Made by a program: the position numbers and the translations under genes
Part shown: in pieces, positions 35,121 to 44,579 of the stretch
Position numbering within the stretch: position 1 is the first letter of the stretch
Layout of the letters: every line of letters starts with the position of its first letter
The notes under the pieces: model-generated
Seen by the model: only the letters and a program-made list of their open reading frames with translations
Databases searched by the model: none
What the model was told of the DNA's origin: nothing
Assembly (NCBI GenBank): GCA_963931435.1
Contig: OZ007012.1
Location: 744,001 to 808,000 of the forward strand
Source: Coprousia sp963931435
GTDB taxonomy: Bacteria > Actinomycetota > Coriobacteriia > Coriobacteriales > Coriobacteriaceae
Direction: 5' to 3'
DNA length: 64,000 nucleotides

Positions 35121-35936
35121 CTAGTAGGCCCACATGTGGTTGACGGGGCCCGAGCCGTGACCGAGGTCGAGCCCGGCGGCCAGCGCGCCGGTGAGGTAGG
35201 TCTTGGCGGCATCGACCGCCTCGACGAGCGTGCGCCCCTGGGCGAGCCCGCAGGCGATGGCGGAGGAGAGCGTGCAGCCCGTGCCATGGGTGTTGTCGGT
35301 CTCCACGCGGGCATGGCGGAACCACGTGATGCGTGGCTCGTCATCTTCGACTTGGGCGGGCTGGGCCAGGACGTCGTTGGCGTCGTTGACGTTGTGGCCG
35401 CCCTTGAGCAGCACGGCGCAGCTGAAGGCGCGCGCCAGGTCCTGGGCGACGAGCTCCTGGTCGCGCGCGCAGGCGATCGAGCGTCCAGAGAGGGCTTCGG
35501 CCTCGCGGATGTTGGGCGTGATGACCGTGGCGAGCCCGAAGAGGCGCCCGGTGAGCGCCGCGACGGCGTCGTCGGAGATGAGCTTGGCGCCCGAGGTCGC
35601 CACCATCACGGGGTCCACCACGACGTTGGGGGCGTTCCAGCTCTCCAGGCGATCGGCGATGGCCTCGATGATGGCCGCCTGCGAGACCATGCCGATCTTC
35701 ACCGCTGCAGGCGGGATGTCCTCGAAGACGGCGTCGATCTGGGCGGCCACGAACTCCGGCGTCGCGTCGAGCACCGCGCGCACCCCGAGGGTGTTCTGCG
35801 CGGTGAGGGCGGTGATGGCGGTCTCGGCGAACAGGCGGTGCGCCGTGATGGTCTTGATATCCGCCTGGATGCCCGCGCCGCCGCTGGAATCGGATCCGGC
35901 GATGGAGAGCACGGCGGGTACGGTGCGCTCTTGCAT
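35121..35936 (-). CDS. thiD: hydroxymethylpyrimidine/phosphomethylpyrimidine kinase
   Basis: Phosphorylates HMP and HMP-P to HMP-PP for thiamin synthesis. 271 residues of ribokinase-like fold: SIAGSDSSGGAGIQADIKT, KIGMVS, VVDPVMVATSG, and the anion hole NTHGTGCTLSSA with catalytic Asp region. Follows thiC on the same strand by about 125 bases; the pair makes and activates the pyrimidine half of thiamin. Confidence 0.96.
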   Translation of the reverse strand: MQERTVPAVLSIAGSDSSGGAGIQADIKTITAHRLFAETAITALTAQNTLGVRAVLDATPEFVAAQIDAVFEDIPPAAVKIGMVSQAAIIEAIADRLESWNAPNVVVDPVMVATSGAKLISDDAVAALTGRLFGLATVITPNIREAEALSGRSIACARDQELVAQDLARAFSCAVLLKGGHNVNDANDVLAQPAQVEDDEPRITWFRHARVETDNTHGTGCTLSSAIACGLAQGRTLVEAVDAAKTYLTGALAAGLDLGHGSGPVNHMWAY

Positions 35937-36062
35937 GGAAGTCCTCGCTTTCCGGCCCGCGCGGGGCCTGTCGGGAGCGGATCTTTGCGATGGTGCCCGT
36001 TTGCGCGCGGGCCGGAAGAGGCGTCAACGATCCTTCACGGCGCCGGCGCTCCGGGGAGGGGC

Positions 36063-37427
36063 TTACTCCGCGCCGAGATCGATCGTGGTGCCCTCGAACA
36101 CCTTGTTGACGGTGCGGACGGCGCACATCTTGCCGCACATGGTGCAGGTGCCCTCGGTCGAGGCGGGAGAGGCCTCGTAGCGCGCGCGGGCGGTGTCCGG
36201 GTCGAGGGCGTAGCGCCACATCTCCTCCCAGTCGAGCCGGCGGCGGGCGTCGCCCATGCGGTCGTCGACGTCGCGGGCGCCCGGCACGCCCTTGGCGATG
36301 TCGGCGGCGTGCGCGGCGATCTTGGTGGCGATGAGGCCGTCGAGCACGTCCTTGGCATCGGGCAGGCACAGGTGCTCGGCCGGCGTCACGTAGCACAGGA
36401 AGTCGGCGCCGGCGCTCGCCGAGATGGCGCCGCCGATGGCCGCGGTGATGTGGTCGTAGCCCACGCCGATGTCGGTCACGAGCGGGCCGAGCACGTAGTA
36501 GGGCGCGCCATGGCAGAGGCGCTTCTCCATGACCACGTTGGCCTGGATCTCGTTGATGGCCATGTGGCCGGGGCCCTCGATCATCACCTGCACTCCGGCG
36601 TCCCAGGCGCGGCGGGCGAGCTTGCCGAGCTCGATCATCTCGGCCGTCTCGGCGGCGTCGTTGGCGTCGAAGAGGCAGCCCGAGCGGCATGAGTCGCCGA
36701 GCGAGATGGTCACGTCGTACTCGTGGCAGATCTCGAGCACCTCGTCGTAGTACTCGAAGAAGGGATTCTCTTTGCCGGTGACCTCCATCCAGCCGAACAG
36801 CAGCGAGCCGCCGCGGCTGACGATGTTCATGAGGCGGCCGGTCTCCTTGAAGGTCTTGATGACGGAGCGGTTGATGCCGCAGTGGATGGTGAGGAAGTCC
36901 ACGCCGTCCTCCGCGTGGGCGCGCACCGTGGCGAGTAGGTCGTCCTTGGTGAGCTTGACGAGCGGCTTCTCCATGTAGCCGATGGCGTCGTACATGGGCA
37001 CGGTCCCCACCATGAGCGGCGTTCTCTCCACGAGCTGCTGGCGGAAGAAGCGCGTCTTGCCCGAGTTGGAGAGGTCCATGATGGCGTCGGCGCCGTACTT
37101 CTCGGCGGTGGCGACCTTCTCCCACTCCACCTCGGCGTCGGCAACGTCGCCCGAGATGCCCAGGTTCACGTTGACCTTGGTGGAGAGGCCCTCGCCGACG
37201 CCCACGGGCTTGAGCGAGCCGGCGAGGTGCTTGACGTTGGCCGGGATGGCGATGGTGCCTGTCGCCACGCGCTCGCGGATGTACTCCGGATCGCGGTGCT
37301 CGGCCTCGGCCACGGCGCGCATGGCGGGGGTGACGACGCCGGCGCGCGCGAAGTCGATCTGCGTCACGCACGGGGTCCCGTCGGGGCGCAGGGGCTGTTC
37401 GCTGGTGGGGTTCTGCGGTGCATCCAT
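36063..37427 (-). CDS. thiC: phosphomethylpyrimidine synthase ThiC
   Basis: Radical-SAM enzyme turning aminoimidazole ribotide into HMP-P. 454 residues from ATG 37427. TVPMYDAIGYMEKPLVKLT, IHCGINRSVI, SRGGSLLFGWM, SLGDSCRSGCL and IEGPGHMAINEIQANV are ThiC signatures; the C-terminal cluster motif CTMCGKMC binds [4Fe-4S]. Short form without the long N-terminal domain of proteobacterial ThiC. Translation starts at an AAGGGAG site that lies inside the TPP riboswitch 3' end. Confidence 0.97.
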   Translation of the reverse strand: MDAPQNPTSEQPLRPDGTPCVTQIDFARAGVVTPAMRAVAEAEHRDPEYIRERVATGTIAIPANVKHLAGSLKPVGVGEGLSTKVNVNLGISGDVADAEVEWEKVATAEKYGADAIMDLSNSGKTRFFRQQLVERTPLMVGTVPMYDAIGYMEKPLVKLTKDDLLATVRAHAEDGVDFLTIHCGINRSVIKTFKETGRLMNIVSRGGSLLFGWMEVTGKENPFFEYYDEVLEICHEYDVTISLGDSCRSGCLFDANDAAETAEMIELGKLARRAWDAGVQVMIEGPGHMAINEIQANVVMEKRLCHGAPYYVLGPLVTDIGVGYDHITAAIGGAISASAGADFLCYVTPAEHLCLPDAKDVLDGLIATKIAAHAADIAKGVPGARDVDDRMGDARRRLDWEEMWRYALDPDTARARYEASPASTEGTCTMCGKMCAVRTVNKVFEGTTIDLGAE

Positions 37428-37433
37428 GATGCG

Positions 37434-37541
37434 ACTCCCTTCGTTGGCATTACCCATATCAGGTTCTCCGGGTCGGGGCGGGCGCGCCCCCTCTCAGCCT
37501 GCCGTCGGCATCGCCGTTTGACCATCCTGCAAGCTCCCCGC
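37434..37541 (-). promoter_or_regulatory. TPP riboswitch (THI element) before thiC
   Basis: On the minus strand the leader contains GGGGAGCTTGCAGG at its 5' side, GGCTGAGAGG, and GAGAACCTGATATGGGTAA then TGCCAACGAAGGGAG, the conserved TPP aptamer segments in order. The thiC Shine-Dalgarno AAGGGAG (37441-37435) is the 3' end of the aptamer, so thiamin pyrophosphate should block ribosome access. TATAAT (37560-37555) just upstream is a likely -10 box. Confidence 0.92.
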
Positions 37542-37631
37542 TATATTGCATCTGATTATAGGGGGTCGGCACGCGCCGTGCACCGAGGGGAGCGCGACGG
37601 ATGAATATCCCATACGCGGGGAGGAGGAGCC

Positions 37632-37853
37632 GTGGCGCATCCGGCGGACGCGGACAGCGACGGCCGCATCGGCATCGGCGAGGCACGGGCGGCGCATGAG
37701 GCGTTCGACCCCGTGATGAAGGGTTCGCGCGGAGGGTCGGGCGCGCGCCCGCCGGCCGGCTGCGGGTGGACGTGCGGCGTGCTCCTGGCGCTGCTCGCCC
37801 TGGCGGCCCTCGCGGCGGGCCTGCTGCTCGCGCTGATCGGCGTGCTCGCGTAG
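37632..37853 (+). CDS. small single-span membrane protein with an EF-hand loop
   Basis: 73 residues, GTG start with GAGGAGGAG directly before it. Residues 6-17 read DADSDGRIGIGE, a complete 12-residue EF-hand calcium loop (Asp 1, 3, 5, Gly 6, Ile 8, Glu 12). A Gly/Pro-rich linker with CGWTCG follows, then one hydrophobic helix (about 50-72). No known family; a lone EF-hand loop could bind calcium or pair with a second molecule. Divergent from thiC, convergent with yaaA. Confidence 0.6.
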   Translation: MAHPADADSDGRIGIGEARAAHEAFDPVMKGSRGGSGARPPAGCGWTCGVLLALLALAALAAGLLLALIGVLA

Positions 37854-37875
37854 CGGGGGGTGCGGTGTCCCGGTC

Positions 37876-38715
37876 CTATGCGGGACGCCGTGCAAGGAAG
37901 ACCAGGGTCGGGTTGGAGCTGGGCTCCGGCTCGTGGCCCGATGAGAGCTCCGGCGCGAAGCGGTAGCCCACGTCGAAGCGCGCCAGGTCGCGCCAGTCCT
38001 CGATGCGTCCCTCGGCCATCCAACGCACCATCGAGCCGCGCGCGATCTTGGATGCGGTGGCGCGCTGCACCGGTTTGCCCGCACGGAGCTCCTCGCTGAA
38101 GACGCAGGTCACGGTGCGGACGCCTGCTGGGAGGTGGGGGAGCACCGCCTTGGCGTACTCCGCGCTGGCGAGGTTGACCACGGCGTCGACGGGTGCGGCG
38201 GCTTGCCCGCAGACGGCCCGGGCGAGGGCACAGCCCCAGAAGGCGTAGAGGTCGCGCGCGCCGTCGACGGCGAGCTTGGCGCCCATCTCGAGCCGGTAGG
38301 GCTCGACGGCGTCGAAGGGGCGCGCGCAGCCGTAGAGGGCCGAGAGGATCCAGAGGTGCCCCTGCAGCCACGTGAGCGCGTCGGCGTCGAGCACTTCGGG
38401 CGCCATGCTGCGGTACTGGATGCCGACGTAGGAGAAGACGGCGGGCGCGACCCGGCGCGCGGCCACGGAGTCTCCGAGGCAATCCTCGGAGGCGACGGGC
38501 GCGAAGGCGTGCAGGCGCTCGATGTTCTCGGTGAGCAGCTTGTCGCTCACGCGCCAAAGCGCCTTGAGGCCCTCCGGACCCTGCGTGCGCTCGATCTCGA
38601 GGAGCGCTTGGTTGAGGCGCGCGGTCCGCTCCGGGAAGGGCGGGATGCCGCGCGGGGCGAACGCGTCGGCGGCGATGCGCATCTTCTTGGCGGGAGAGAT
38701 GATGACCTGGAGCAT
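37876..38715 (-). CDS. yaaA: YaaA family peroxide-stress protein
   Basis: 279 residues. MLQVIISPAKKM at the N-terminus is the family hallmark, with YVGIQYRSM, LYGCARPFDAVEPYRLEM and the C-terminal ARGSMVRWMAEGRIED. In Escherichia coli YaaA lowers intracellular iron and protects DNA during peroxide stress; a DNA-binding function is proposed. Monocistronic. The 227-base gap to the next gene shows nothing distinctive. Confidence 0.9.
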   Translation of the reverse strand: MLQVIISPAKKMRIAADAFAPRGIPPFPERTARLNQALLEIERTQGPEGLKALWRVSDKLLTENIERLHAFAPVASEDCLGDSVAARRVAPAVFSYVGIQYRSMAPEVLDADALTWLQGHLWILSALYGCARPFDAVEPYRLEMGAKLAVDGARDLYAFWGCALARAVCGQAAAPVDAVVNLASAEYAKAVLPHLPAGVRTVTCVFSEELRAGKPVQRATASKIARGSMVRWMAEGRIEDWRDLARFDVGYRFAPELSSGHEPEPSSNPTLVFLARRPA

Positions 38716-38942
38716 GGGACCTCTTCCTTCGGGGGACGCGGAGCGGGCGCGGGAAGGTGCCTACCGTTCACGGGCGCATCGCGCCGCGGCGACGGGCACC
38801 GGCATGGGGATAGGCTATCATGGCGGCAGGGGAGCGGAGGGCCCGGATGCGTGAAATCGGGGACCCGTGCCCGCAGGCGGCCCGTTCCGGCGGCGCGCCG
38901 GGCCGCGCCCCTATGGAGGGTTCGCATCGAAGGGGGCGGGGC

Positions 38943-39953
38943 ATGACGCAACGGGCGACGGTCAGATGGGGCATCCTGGGCGCAGGCGGCATCGCGCGCC
39001 GGTTCACGCGGAGCCTCGCCCATGAGGCGGGCAGTCACCTCGTCGCGGCGAGCTGCCGCTCGCAGGAGAAGGCGCGCGCGTTCGCCGAGGAGGCGGGGCT
39101 CGCACCCGATCGCGCCTTCTGGGACGAGCACGGGGCGGGCAGCGCGCACGACGCGCTCATCGCCTCGCCCGACATCGACGCCATCTACCTGGCTCTGCCC
39201 CATGGCATGCACCGCTTCTGGGCCGAGCGCGCCCTGCGCGCGGGCAAGGCGGTGCTCTGCGAGAAGCCCGCGACGCTCTCCGCCGAGGAGATGCGCCGCG
39301 TCGCCGCCGTGTCGCTCGCCACGGGGTCGCTGTTCATGGAGGCCATGAAGACGCGGTTCGAGCCGGCGTACCGCGAGATGCGCCGCATCATCGGGACCGG
39401 GGAGCTCGGCGCCGTCGTGCGCGTCGAGGCGAGCCTGCAAAACGACGTGCCGCGCGAGGCATGGGAGCGCTCTTCCTACTACCTCGACCCCGTGCAGGGC
39501 GGGGCCCTGCTCGACACGGGCATCTACTGCGCGAGCTGGATCGACGACCTGCTGCCCGGCGACGTCTCGGTGGTCTCGGCCGAGGAGGCACGCTGCGGCG
39601 AGGTCGACGTGTACGACAGCGCCGAGCTCCGCGTCGGATGCGGGACCGCGCGCCTCTCGTGCGCCTTCGATCGCGCCGGATCGCGCCGCGCGGTCGTCGT
39701 CTGCGAGCAGGGCCGCATCGTGGTGGACGACCTGCACCGTCCGACGCATATGGTGGTGGAGCCGGAGGGTGCCGCGCCGTACGACGTGGAGGCGCCCTAC
39801 GAGGTGGACGATTTCTATCCCGAGATCGAGCACTTCGCGCGCCTGGTGCGCGCCGGCGCCGAGGAGAGCCCCGTCATGCCGCTCTCGGCCTCCATCCGCT
39901 GCGCTGAGATCCTCGACGCCATCCGCGCCGCCGCCCGCGTGGCCGCGGCCTGA
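38943..39953 (+). CDS. Gfo/Idh/MocA family oxidoreductase
   Basis: 336 residues from ATG 38943. Rossmann motif WGILGAGGIARRFTRSL binds NAD(P); EKPATLSAEEM is the conserved EKP motif, and LLDTGIYCASWID is the family dimer-interface/active-site strand. Similar to trans-dihydrodiol or sugar dehydrogenase-like members; substrate unknown. Convergent with the aminopeptidase gene. Confidence 0.9.
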   Translation: MTQRATVRWGILGAGGIARRFTRSLAHEAGSHLVAASCRSQEKARAFAEEAGLAPDRAFWDEHGAGSAHDALIASPDIDAIYLALPHGMHRFWAERALRAGKAVLCEKPATLSAEEMRRVAAVSLATGSLFMEAMKTRFEPAYREMRRIIGTGELGAVVRVEASLQNDVPREAWERSSYYLDPVQGGALLDTGIYCASWIDDLLPGDVSVVSAEEARCGEVDVYDSAELRVGCGTARLSCAFDRAGSRRAVVVCEQGRIVVDDLHRPTHMVVEPEGAAPYDVEAPYEVDDFYPEIEHFARLVRAGAEESPVMPLSASIRCAEILDAIRAAARVAAA

Positions 39954-39982
39954 CGCGATCTGCTCCATCGACCCCGTTTTGC

Positions 39983-40019
39983 AAAAAATGACGGCGCGCC
40001 GCGTTTCCGCCGGCGCGCC
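39983..40019 (-). terminator. intrinsic terminator of the aminopeptidase gene
   Basis: On the minus strand GGCGCGCCG (40019-40011) and CGGCGCGCC (40001-39993) form a perfect 9-base stem followed by TCATTTTTT. Also able to form on the plus strand without a T-tract. Confidence 0.8.
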
Positions 40020-40053
40020 GCCTCCGTGTGCAGGCAGTTCTGCGAAGCAGCGC

Positions 40054-41448
40054 CTACGCGCGCTTGATGAACGCCTGGTAGCCCTTGTAGGCCTCGTACA
40101 CGTCGGCCTTGTTGGCGACCTCCCACAGCGAGTGCATGGAGAGCACCGCGACGCCGGCGTCGATGACGTCCATGCCGTACTCGGCGAGGATGTAGGCGAT
40201 GGTGCCGCCGCCGCCCGCGCCGATGCGGCCGAGCTCGCAGGTCTGGAAGGCCACGCCGGCCTCGTCCATGATGTCGCGCACGAGCGCCATGTATTCGGCG
40301 TCGGCGTCGTTGGAGCCGCTCTTGCCGCGCGCGCCGGTGTACTTGTTGAAGCACAGGCCGTGGCCCATGACGGCGGCGTTCTTCTTCTCGAAGCGATCGG
40401 CGTAGAGCGCGTCGAACCCAGCGGAGACGTCGGAGGAGAGCATGCGGCTCGCCGCCAGGCAGCGACGCAGCGCCAGCGGTCCGTCCTCGCCGGCGAGCGC
40501 CATGATCTCGGCGACGGTGTTCTCGAAGAAGCGGCTCGTCATGCCCGAGGCGCCCACCGAGCCGATCTCCTCCTTGTCCACGAGCAGCGTCACCGCGGTG
40601 CGCTCGACCTCGGGCACCGCGAGCTGCGCGGCGAGCGAGGTGTAGGCGCAGACGCGGTCGTCCTGGCCGTAGCCTAGGATCATCGAGCGGTCGAAGCCCA
40701 TCTCGCGCGCCGGGCCGGCCGGCACGACCTCGATCTCGGCCGAGAGGAAGTCCTCCTCGTCGATGCCGTACTTCTCGGTGAGGAGATCGAGCAGGTAGCG
40801 CTTGACGGGCTCCTTGGGCTCGTCGCCCTCGCCCTCGATCACCACGGGGCGGCCGCCCACGATGACATCGAGGTTCTCGTGGTCGACTGCCTCGGCGGCC
40901 GGCTTCTTCATCTGGTCGCCCGCGAGGTGGATGAGCAGGTCGGAGACGCAGAACACCGGGTCGTCGGCATCCTCGCCCACGCGGACCTCGACGGTGGTGC
41001 CGTCCTTCTTGCACAGCACGCCGTGCAGCGCCAGCGGGGTGGCGACCCAGTGGTAGGCCTTGACGCCGCCGTAGTAGTGCGTGTCCAGGTAGGCCATGTC
41101 GCCGGCCTCGTAGAGCGGGTTCTGCTTGAGGTCGAGGCGCGGCGAGTCGATGTGCGCGCCGAGGATGCTCAGGCCGTCCTCGAGCGGGGCGGTGCCGATG
41201 TTGACGAGCATGAGGGTCTTGTTGTGGCAGGTGGCGTAGACCTTGTCGCCGGCCTTGAGGGCGCGGCCTGCGGCACGGGCCGCGTCGAGCGAGACGTAGC
41301 CCGCCTCCTCGGCGAGCTTGACGCCGGCGGCGACGCACTCGCGCTCGGTCTTGTTCTCGGAGATGAAGGCGCGGTAGTCGCCGCAGAGCTCCTCGAGCTC
41401 GGCGACGGCCGCTTCGTCGTAGGCCTTCCAGGCGTTCGGACGTTCCAT
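40054..41448 (-). CDS. M18 family zinc aminopeptidase
   Basis: 464 residues from ATG 41448 (AAAGGAT five bases upstream). Metal ligands are visible in LGAHIDSPRLDLK, LVDKEEIGSVGASGM, and the C-terminal VAVLSMHSLWEVA; GQDDRVCAYTSL is the conserved aspartyl aminopeptidase strand. Removes N-terminal residues, often acidic ones, from peptides. A perfect dyad CGTGCGGAcagtTCCGCACG (41462-41481) lies 14 bases before the start and may be an operator or leader hairpin. Confidence 0.93.
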   Translation of the reverse strand: MERPNAWKAYDEAAVAELEELCGDYRAFISENKTERECVAAGVKLAEEAGYVSLDAARAAGRALKAGDKVYATCHNKTLMLVNIGTAPLEDGLSILGAHIDSPRLDLKQNPLYEAGDMAYLDTHYYGGVKAYHWVATPLALHGVLCKKDGTTVEVRVGEDADDPVFCVSDLLIHLAGDQMKKPAAEAVDHENLDVIVGGRPVVIEGEGDEPKEPVKRYLLDLLTEKYGIDEEDFLSAEIEVVPAGPAREMGFDRSMILGYGQDDRVCAYTSLAAQLAVPEVERTAVTLLVDKEEIGSVGASGMTSRFFENTVAEIMALAGEDGPLALRRCLAASRMLSSDVSAGFDALYADRFEKKNAAVMGHGLCFNKYTGARGKSGSNDADAEYMALVRDIMDEAGVAFQTCELGRIGAGGGGTIAYILAEYGMDVIDAGVAVLSMHSLWEVANKADVYEAYKGYQAFIKRA

Positions 41449-41757
41449 AGGGATCCTTTCTCGTGCGGACAGTTCCGCACGCCATGGTATCACGGCGCGC
41501 ACCGCTCTGCCGCCACGGGGGCGGGGCGAGGAGATCCGCCAGCTCCCCCCGGCCGCCGCACGTCTCATCGCCCGCGCCCCGCGGCCGACGGCAGGCGGCG
41601 GCCGCATGCGCTCGGGTGCGCGGGCGCCGTTTCCCGAGGAGCCCGTGCGGCGCGCGGCGCGCGTTCCGGCCACCGAGCGGTTATACTGGTGCGCTTGAGC
41701 GCGCCGCGCCGGGATCATGGCGACGGGGCGCGGGGGCGACGACGACGGGGGAGAGCT

Positions 41758-42921
41758 ATGGCCATGCTGGCGAGGTATCGGATGCAGGTGGGGGATCTGG
41801 TTCGGCGAGACCCGGTGCTCGCGGCGGCGCTCGTGCTGGCGGCGCTCTCGTGCCTCGTCGTCCCGCCCGATGCCGCCTATCTCGGCTACGTCGACCTGCG
41901 CACCATCGGGATGCTTTTCAGCCTCATGGCGGTCATGGCGGGGCTCTCGAGGCTCGGGGTGTTCTCGGCGGCGTGCCGGGGCCTGCTCGCCGTGGCGCGC
42001 GGCCCGCGGCGCCTCGCGCTCGCGCTCACGCTCCTCGCCTTCTTCTCGAGCATGCTCATCACCAACGACGTGGCGCTCGTCACCTTCGTGCCGCTCGCGC
42101 TCCTGGCGCTCGGCGCCCTCGGTTCGGAGCGTCTCACCTGCTTCACCGTGGTCATGATGACCATCGCCGCCAACCTGGGAAGCATGTTCACCCCGGTGGG
42201 CAACCCGCAGAACCTCTACCTCTACTCCGCCTCGCACCTGCCGCTCGCAGAGTTCTTCGCGCTCATGATGCCCTATACGGTGGGGGCGCTCGTGCTGCTC
42301 GTGGGCGCCGTCGGCGTGTTCGGGCGCGTGGCCGACGCCCGTCCGGGCAACGGGGGCGCGCCGGAGCGCACGGACGGCGCCCCGCGCGCGGCCGCACGCG
42401 TGCCGCTGGCGCGCACCCTGCCCTGGCTCGCGGTGTTTGCCTGCGCGCTCCTCTCCGTCGTCCGCGTGCTGCCCTTCGAGGTCACGGTGGCGGCAGCGGT
42501 GGCGGTCGGGCTCGCGGCGGACCGCGGGGCGCTCGCGCACGTGGACTATGCGCTGCTCGTCACCTTCGTGGCGTTCTTCGTCTTCGTGGGCAACATGGGG
42601 CGCATCGAGGCGGTGGACGGCGTCATCGCGAGGCTCGTCGACGGCCACGAGCTCGCCGTCGCCGTGGGGGCGAGCCAGGTGCTCTCCAACGTGCCCGCCG
42701 CGATCCTGCTCTCGGGCTTCACGAGCGACTGGCAAGCGCTCATCGTGGGCACCAACCTGGGCGGCCTGGGTACGCTCATCGCATCGATGGCGAGCCTCAT
42801 CTCCTACAAGCAGGTCGCGCTCGTGCTGCCGCGCGCCAAGGGCCGCTACCTCGTGCTCTTTACCGTCTGGAACGTGGTCTTCCTCGTTGCGCTCCTCGCG
42901 CTGGCGCTCATCATCGGCTAG
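41758..42921 (+). CDS. ArsB/NhaD/SLC13-type ion permease
   Basis: 387 residues, about ten to eleven membrane helices. The two inverted halves each carry the family re-entrant motif: SSMLITNDVALVTFVP with GSMFTPVGNPQNLYL, and SQVLSNVPAAILLSG with GTNLGGLGTLIASMASL. These match the citrate-transporter-like superfamily that includes ArsB, NhaD and SLC13. Substrate (anion, dicarboxylate or Na+/H+) cannot be told. GGGGGAG is six bases before ATG; TATACT (41682-41687) may be the -10 box. The rest of the 41449-41757 gap is the divergent promoter region. Confidence 0.82.
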   Translation: MAMLARYRMQVGDLVRRDPVLAAALVLAALSCLVVPPDAAYLGYVDLRTIGMLFSLMAVMAGLSRLGVFSAACRGLLAVARGPRRLALALTLLAFFSSMLITNDVALVTFVPLALLALGALGSERLTCFTVVMMTIAANLGSMFTPVGNPQNLYLYSASHLPLAEFFALMMPYTVGALVLLVGAVGVFGRVADARPGNGGAPERTDGAPRAAARVPLARTLPWLAVFACALLSVVRVLPFEVTVAAAVAVGLAADRGALAHVDYALLVTFVAFFVFVGNMGRIEAVDGVIARLVDGHELAVAVGASQVLSNVPAAILLSGFTSDWQALIVGTNLGGLGTLIASMASLISYKQVALVLPRAKGRYLVLFTVWNVVFLVALLALALIIG

Positions 42922-42936
42922 GGTGCGGCGATAGGG

Positions 42937-43287
42937 TCAGAAGTTGCCGCCGTTCCAGCCGAAGTCGGGGGTCGAGCTGTAGCTGATGTAGATCCGCGCC
43001 GGATCGATGCCGAGGGTCTCGGCCACCACGGGCGTGATCTCCTCGGTCATGGCCTGCCAGGCGCTCGCCGGCACCGCGCCGCGGGCGAAGACTCCCACCT
43101 CGATGAGGGCGCTCGGGAGGGAATCGTCGCCGCCCATGTAGATGGGGGCGTCGCCATCGAAGACGCACATGAGCCACTGCTCGGACTTGCCGGGGACGTG
43201 CGCGATGGCTTTGCCGTAGGCGGCCTTGAGGATGCGGCGGGCGTCCTCGGAGATGGCGACGGAGGCATGGGTCTTGATGGTGGGCAT
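42937..43287 (-). CDS. MIF-like tautomerase-superfamily protein
   Basis: 116 residues. MPTIKTHASVAIS puts Pro2 at the N-terminus, the catalytic base of the tautomerase superfamily once Met is removed. The later strands (EQWLMCVFDGDAPIYMGG, SALIEVGVFARG, IYISYSSTPDFGWNGGNF) match macrophage-migration-inhibitory-factor/phenylpyruvate tautomerase proteins, including the NG(G)xF end. ATG 43287 chosen so that Pro is second. Possible keto-enol tautomerase. Confidence 0.88.
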   Translation of the reverse strand: MPTIKTHASVAISEDARRILKAAYGKAIAHVPGKSEQWLMCVFDGDAPIYMGGDDSLPSALIEVGVFARGAVPASAWQAMTEEITPVVAETLGIDPARIYISYSSTPDFGWNGGNF

Positions 43288-43376
43288 GGGAGGGCTCCTG
43301 TTCGGTTGATGGGCCAATCTGGATCCCTTGTACCCGCTTCGCGGCGTCTGCTCCGGGATGGGGCGGCGCGGCGCCC

Positions 43377-44579
43377 TCAGTCATCCTCCATCGATTCGCA
43401 TCGATGGTCGAAGATCTTGATGAGGTAGCCCGCCGGCGATTGCGTCCCGTAGCCGGCGCGGACCGAGAGCAGCTGCCGGTGGTGCGGGGGCAGCTCGTCG
43501 AGGCTCTCGGGTGCGAGCAGGCGCTCGCGTGGTGCCACGAGCAGCGCGATGCCCGCGTCGAGCGCCGCGTCCGCGTCCTCCGTCCGCGCTGCGCGTTCGA
43601 CGCCCAGCTGGGCGATCGCGGCGGCGGTGGGGGATTCGCCGGCGGCGACGAGAACGGCGAGCAGGCGCTCGAGGGCCTCTCCACGCGGGGCGTCCCCGGG
43701 GAGGGCTCCCTGCGCGGCGACGGCGCGCCCCCACGCGCGGTTGGCATCGAGCTGGGTGAGGACGCGCGCGCCCTCATTCGTGAGGAGCGGGGAGGCGTCG
43801 GCCAGGAGTGCCCCCGCGAACCCGGTGGCGAACACGAGGACGATCGCACCGGCCATGCCGAGCGCCGCCGGGACCATGCAGATGTTCCAGAGCATGACGA
43901 GCGCGAAGACCGGGCTGCGCCAGAAGAGCCGCGCCCAGGGGCGCTTGCGCGCCACGCCCGCGGCGTCGAGGTCATCCAGGAGGCCGCGCATGAGGTGCTG
44001 CGCCTTCTTGTGCGTTTCGGCGGAATCGAGGGTCTGCGCCATCTGGACGAAGCCCGCGCGGTCGGCGCCTTGACCGAGCAGCAGCTCCAGCGCGGACGAT
44101 TCGGCTTGGTCGAGCTGCCCCGCGCCCGTGCGCACGAGGGAGATGTCGCCTCCTATGTCGCGCGCCGTCTGCTCCAGCTCGGTCTGCCACCTGCCTGCGC
44201 GCCTTCTACGGCGGCCGTCTGCGATGGGTCCGGGGGCGTCTTCTGCCGGGGACGCCGCATGCGACCGGTCGACGCGCAGGATGCCCCGTCGCAGCGCATC
44301 GAGGGCAAGCCCCATGACCGCGGCTCCGACTCCGGTCGCGCTTTTGCGCTCCGCGCTCTCGCGGTGCAGGAGCGCTCCGATAAGCAGCGGACTCAGATCG
44401 GGCGGCGTGGCACTGGGCCCGGATGCGGTCGCCGGCTGCGCCTCATGCGACGTGCGCCAGGCGCGCACGCCCCAGCACGCGAGGATGTACGCGATGGGCA
44501 CGACGAGGTACCAGGGGTTGCGCGTCCCCCAGACGGCAAAACCGGTGGGCTGGAAGAGGAACGTGATCGCATCGTCCAT
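43377..44579 (-). CDS. DUF2207-like membrane protein
   Basis: 400 residues. N-terminal membrane helix (about 22-40), then PPDLSPLLIGALLHRES...GVGAAVMGLALDALRRGILRV, resembling the region of DUF2207 proteins after their first domain, two central helices (about 225-262) and a long helical C-terminus. The N-terminal DUF2207 beta domain and signal peptide are missing, so it may be a shortened relative. Function unknown. Confidence 0.65.
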   Translation of the reverse strand: MDDAITFLFQPTGFAVWGTRNPWYLVVPIAYILACWGVRAWRTSHEAQPATASGPSATPPDLSPLLIGALLHRESAERKSATGVGAAVMGLALDALRRGILRVDRSHAASPAEDAPGPIADGRRRRRAGRWQTELEQTARDIGGDISLVRTGAGQLDQAESSALELLLGQGADRAGFVQMAQTLDSAETHKKAQHLMRGLLDDLDAAGVARKRPWARLFWRSPVFALVMLWNICMVPAALGMAGAIVLVFATGFAGALLADASPLLTNEGARVLTQLDANRAWGRAVAAQGALPGDAPRGEALERLLAVLVAAGESPTAAAIAQLGVERAARTEDADAALDAGIALLVAPRERLLAPESLDELPPHHRQLLSVRAGYGTQSPAGYLIKIFDHRCESMEDD

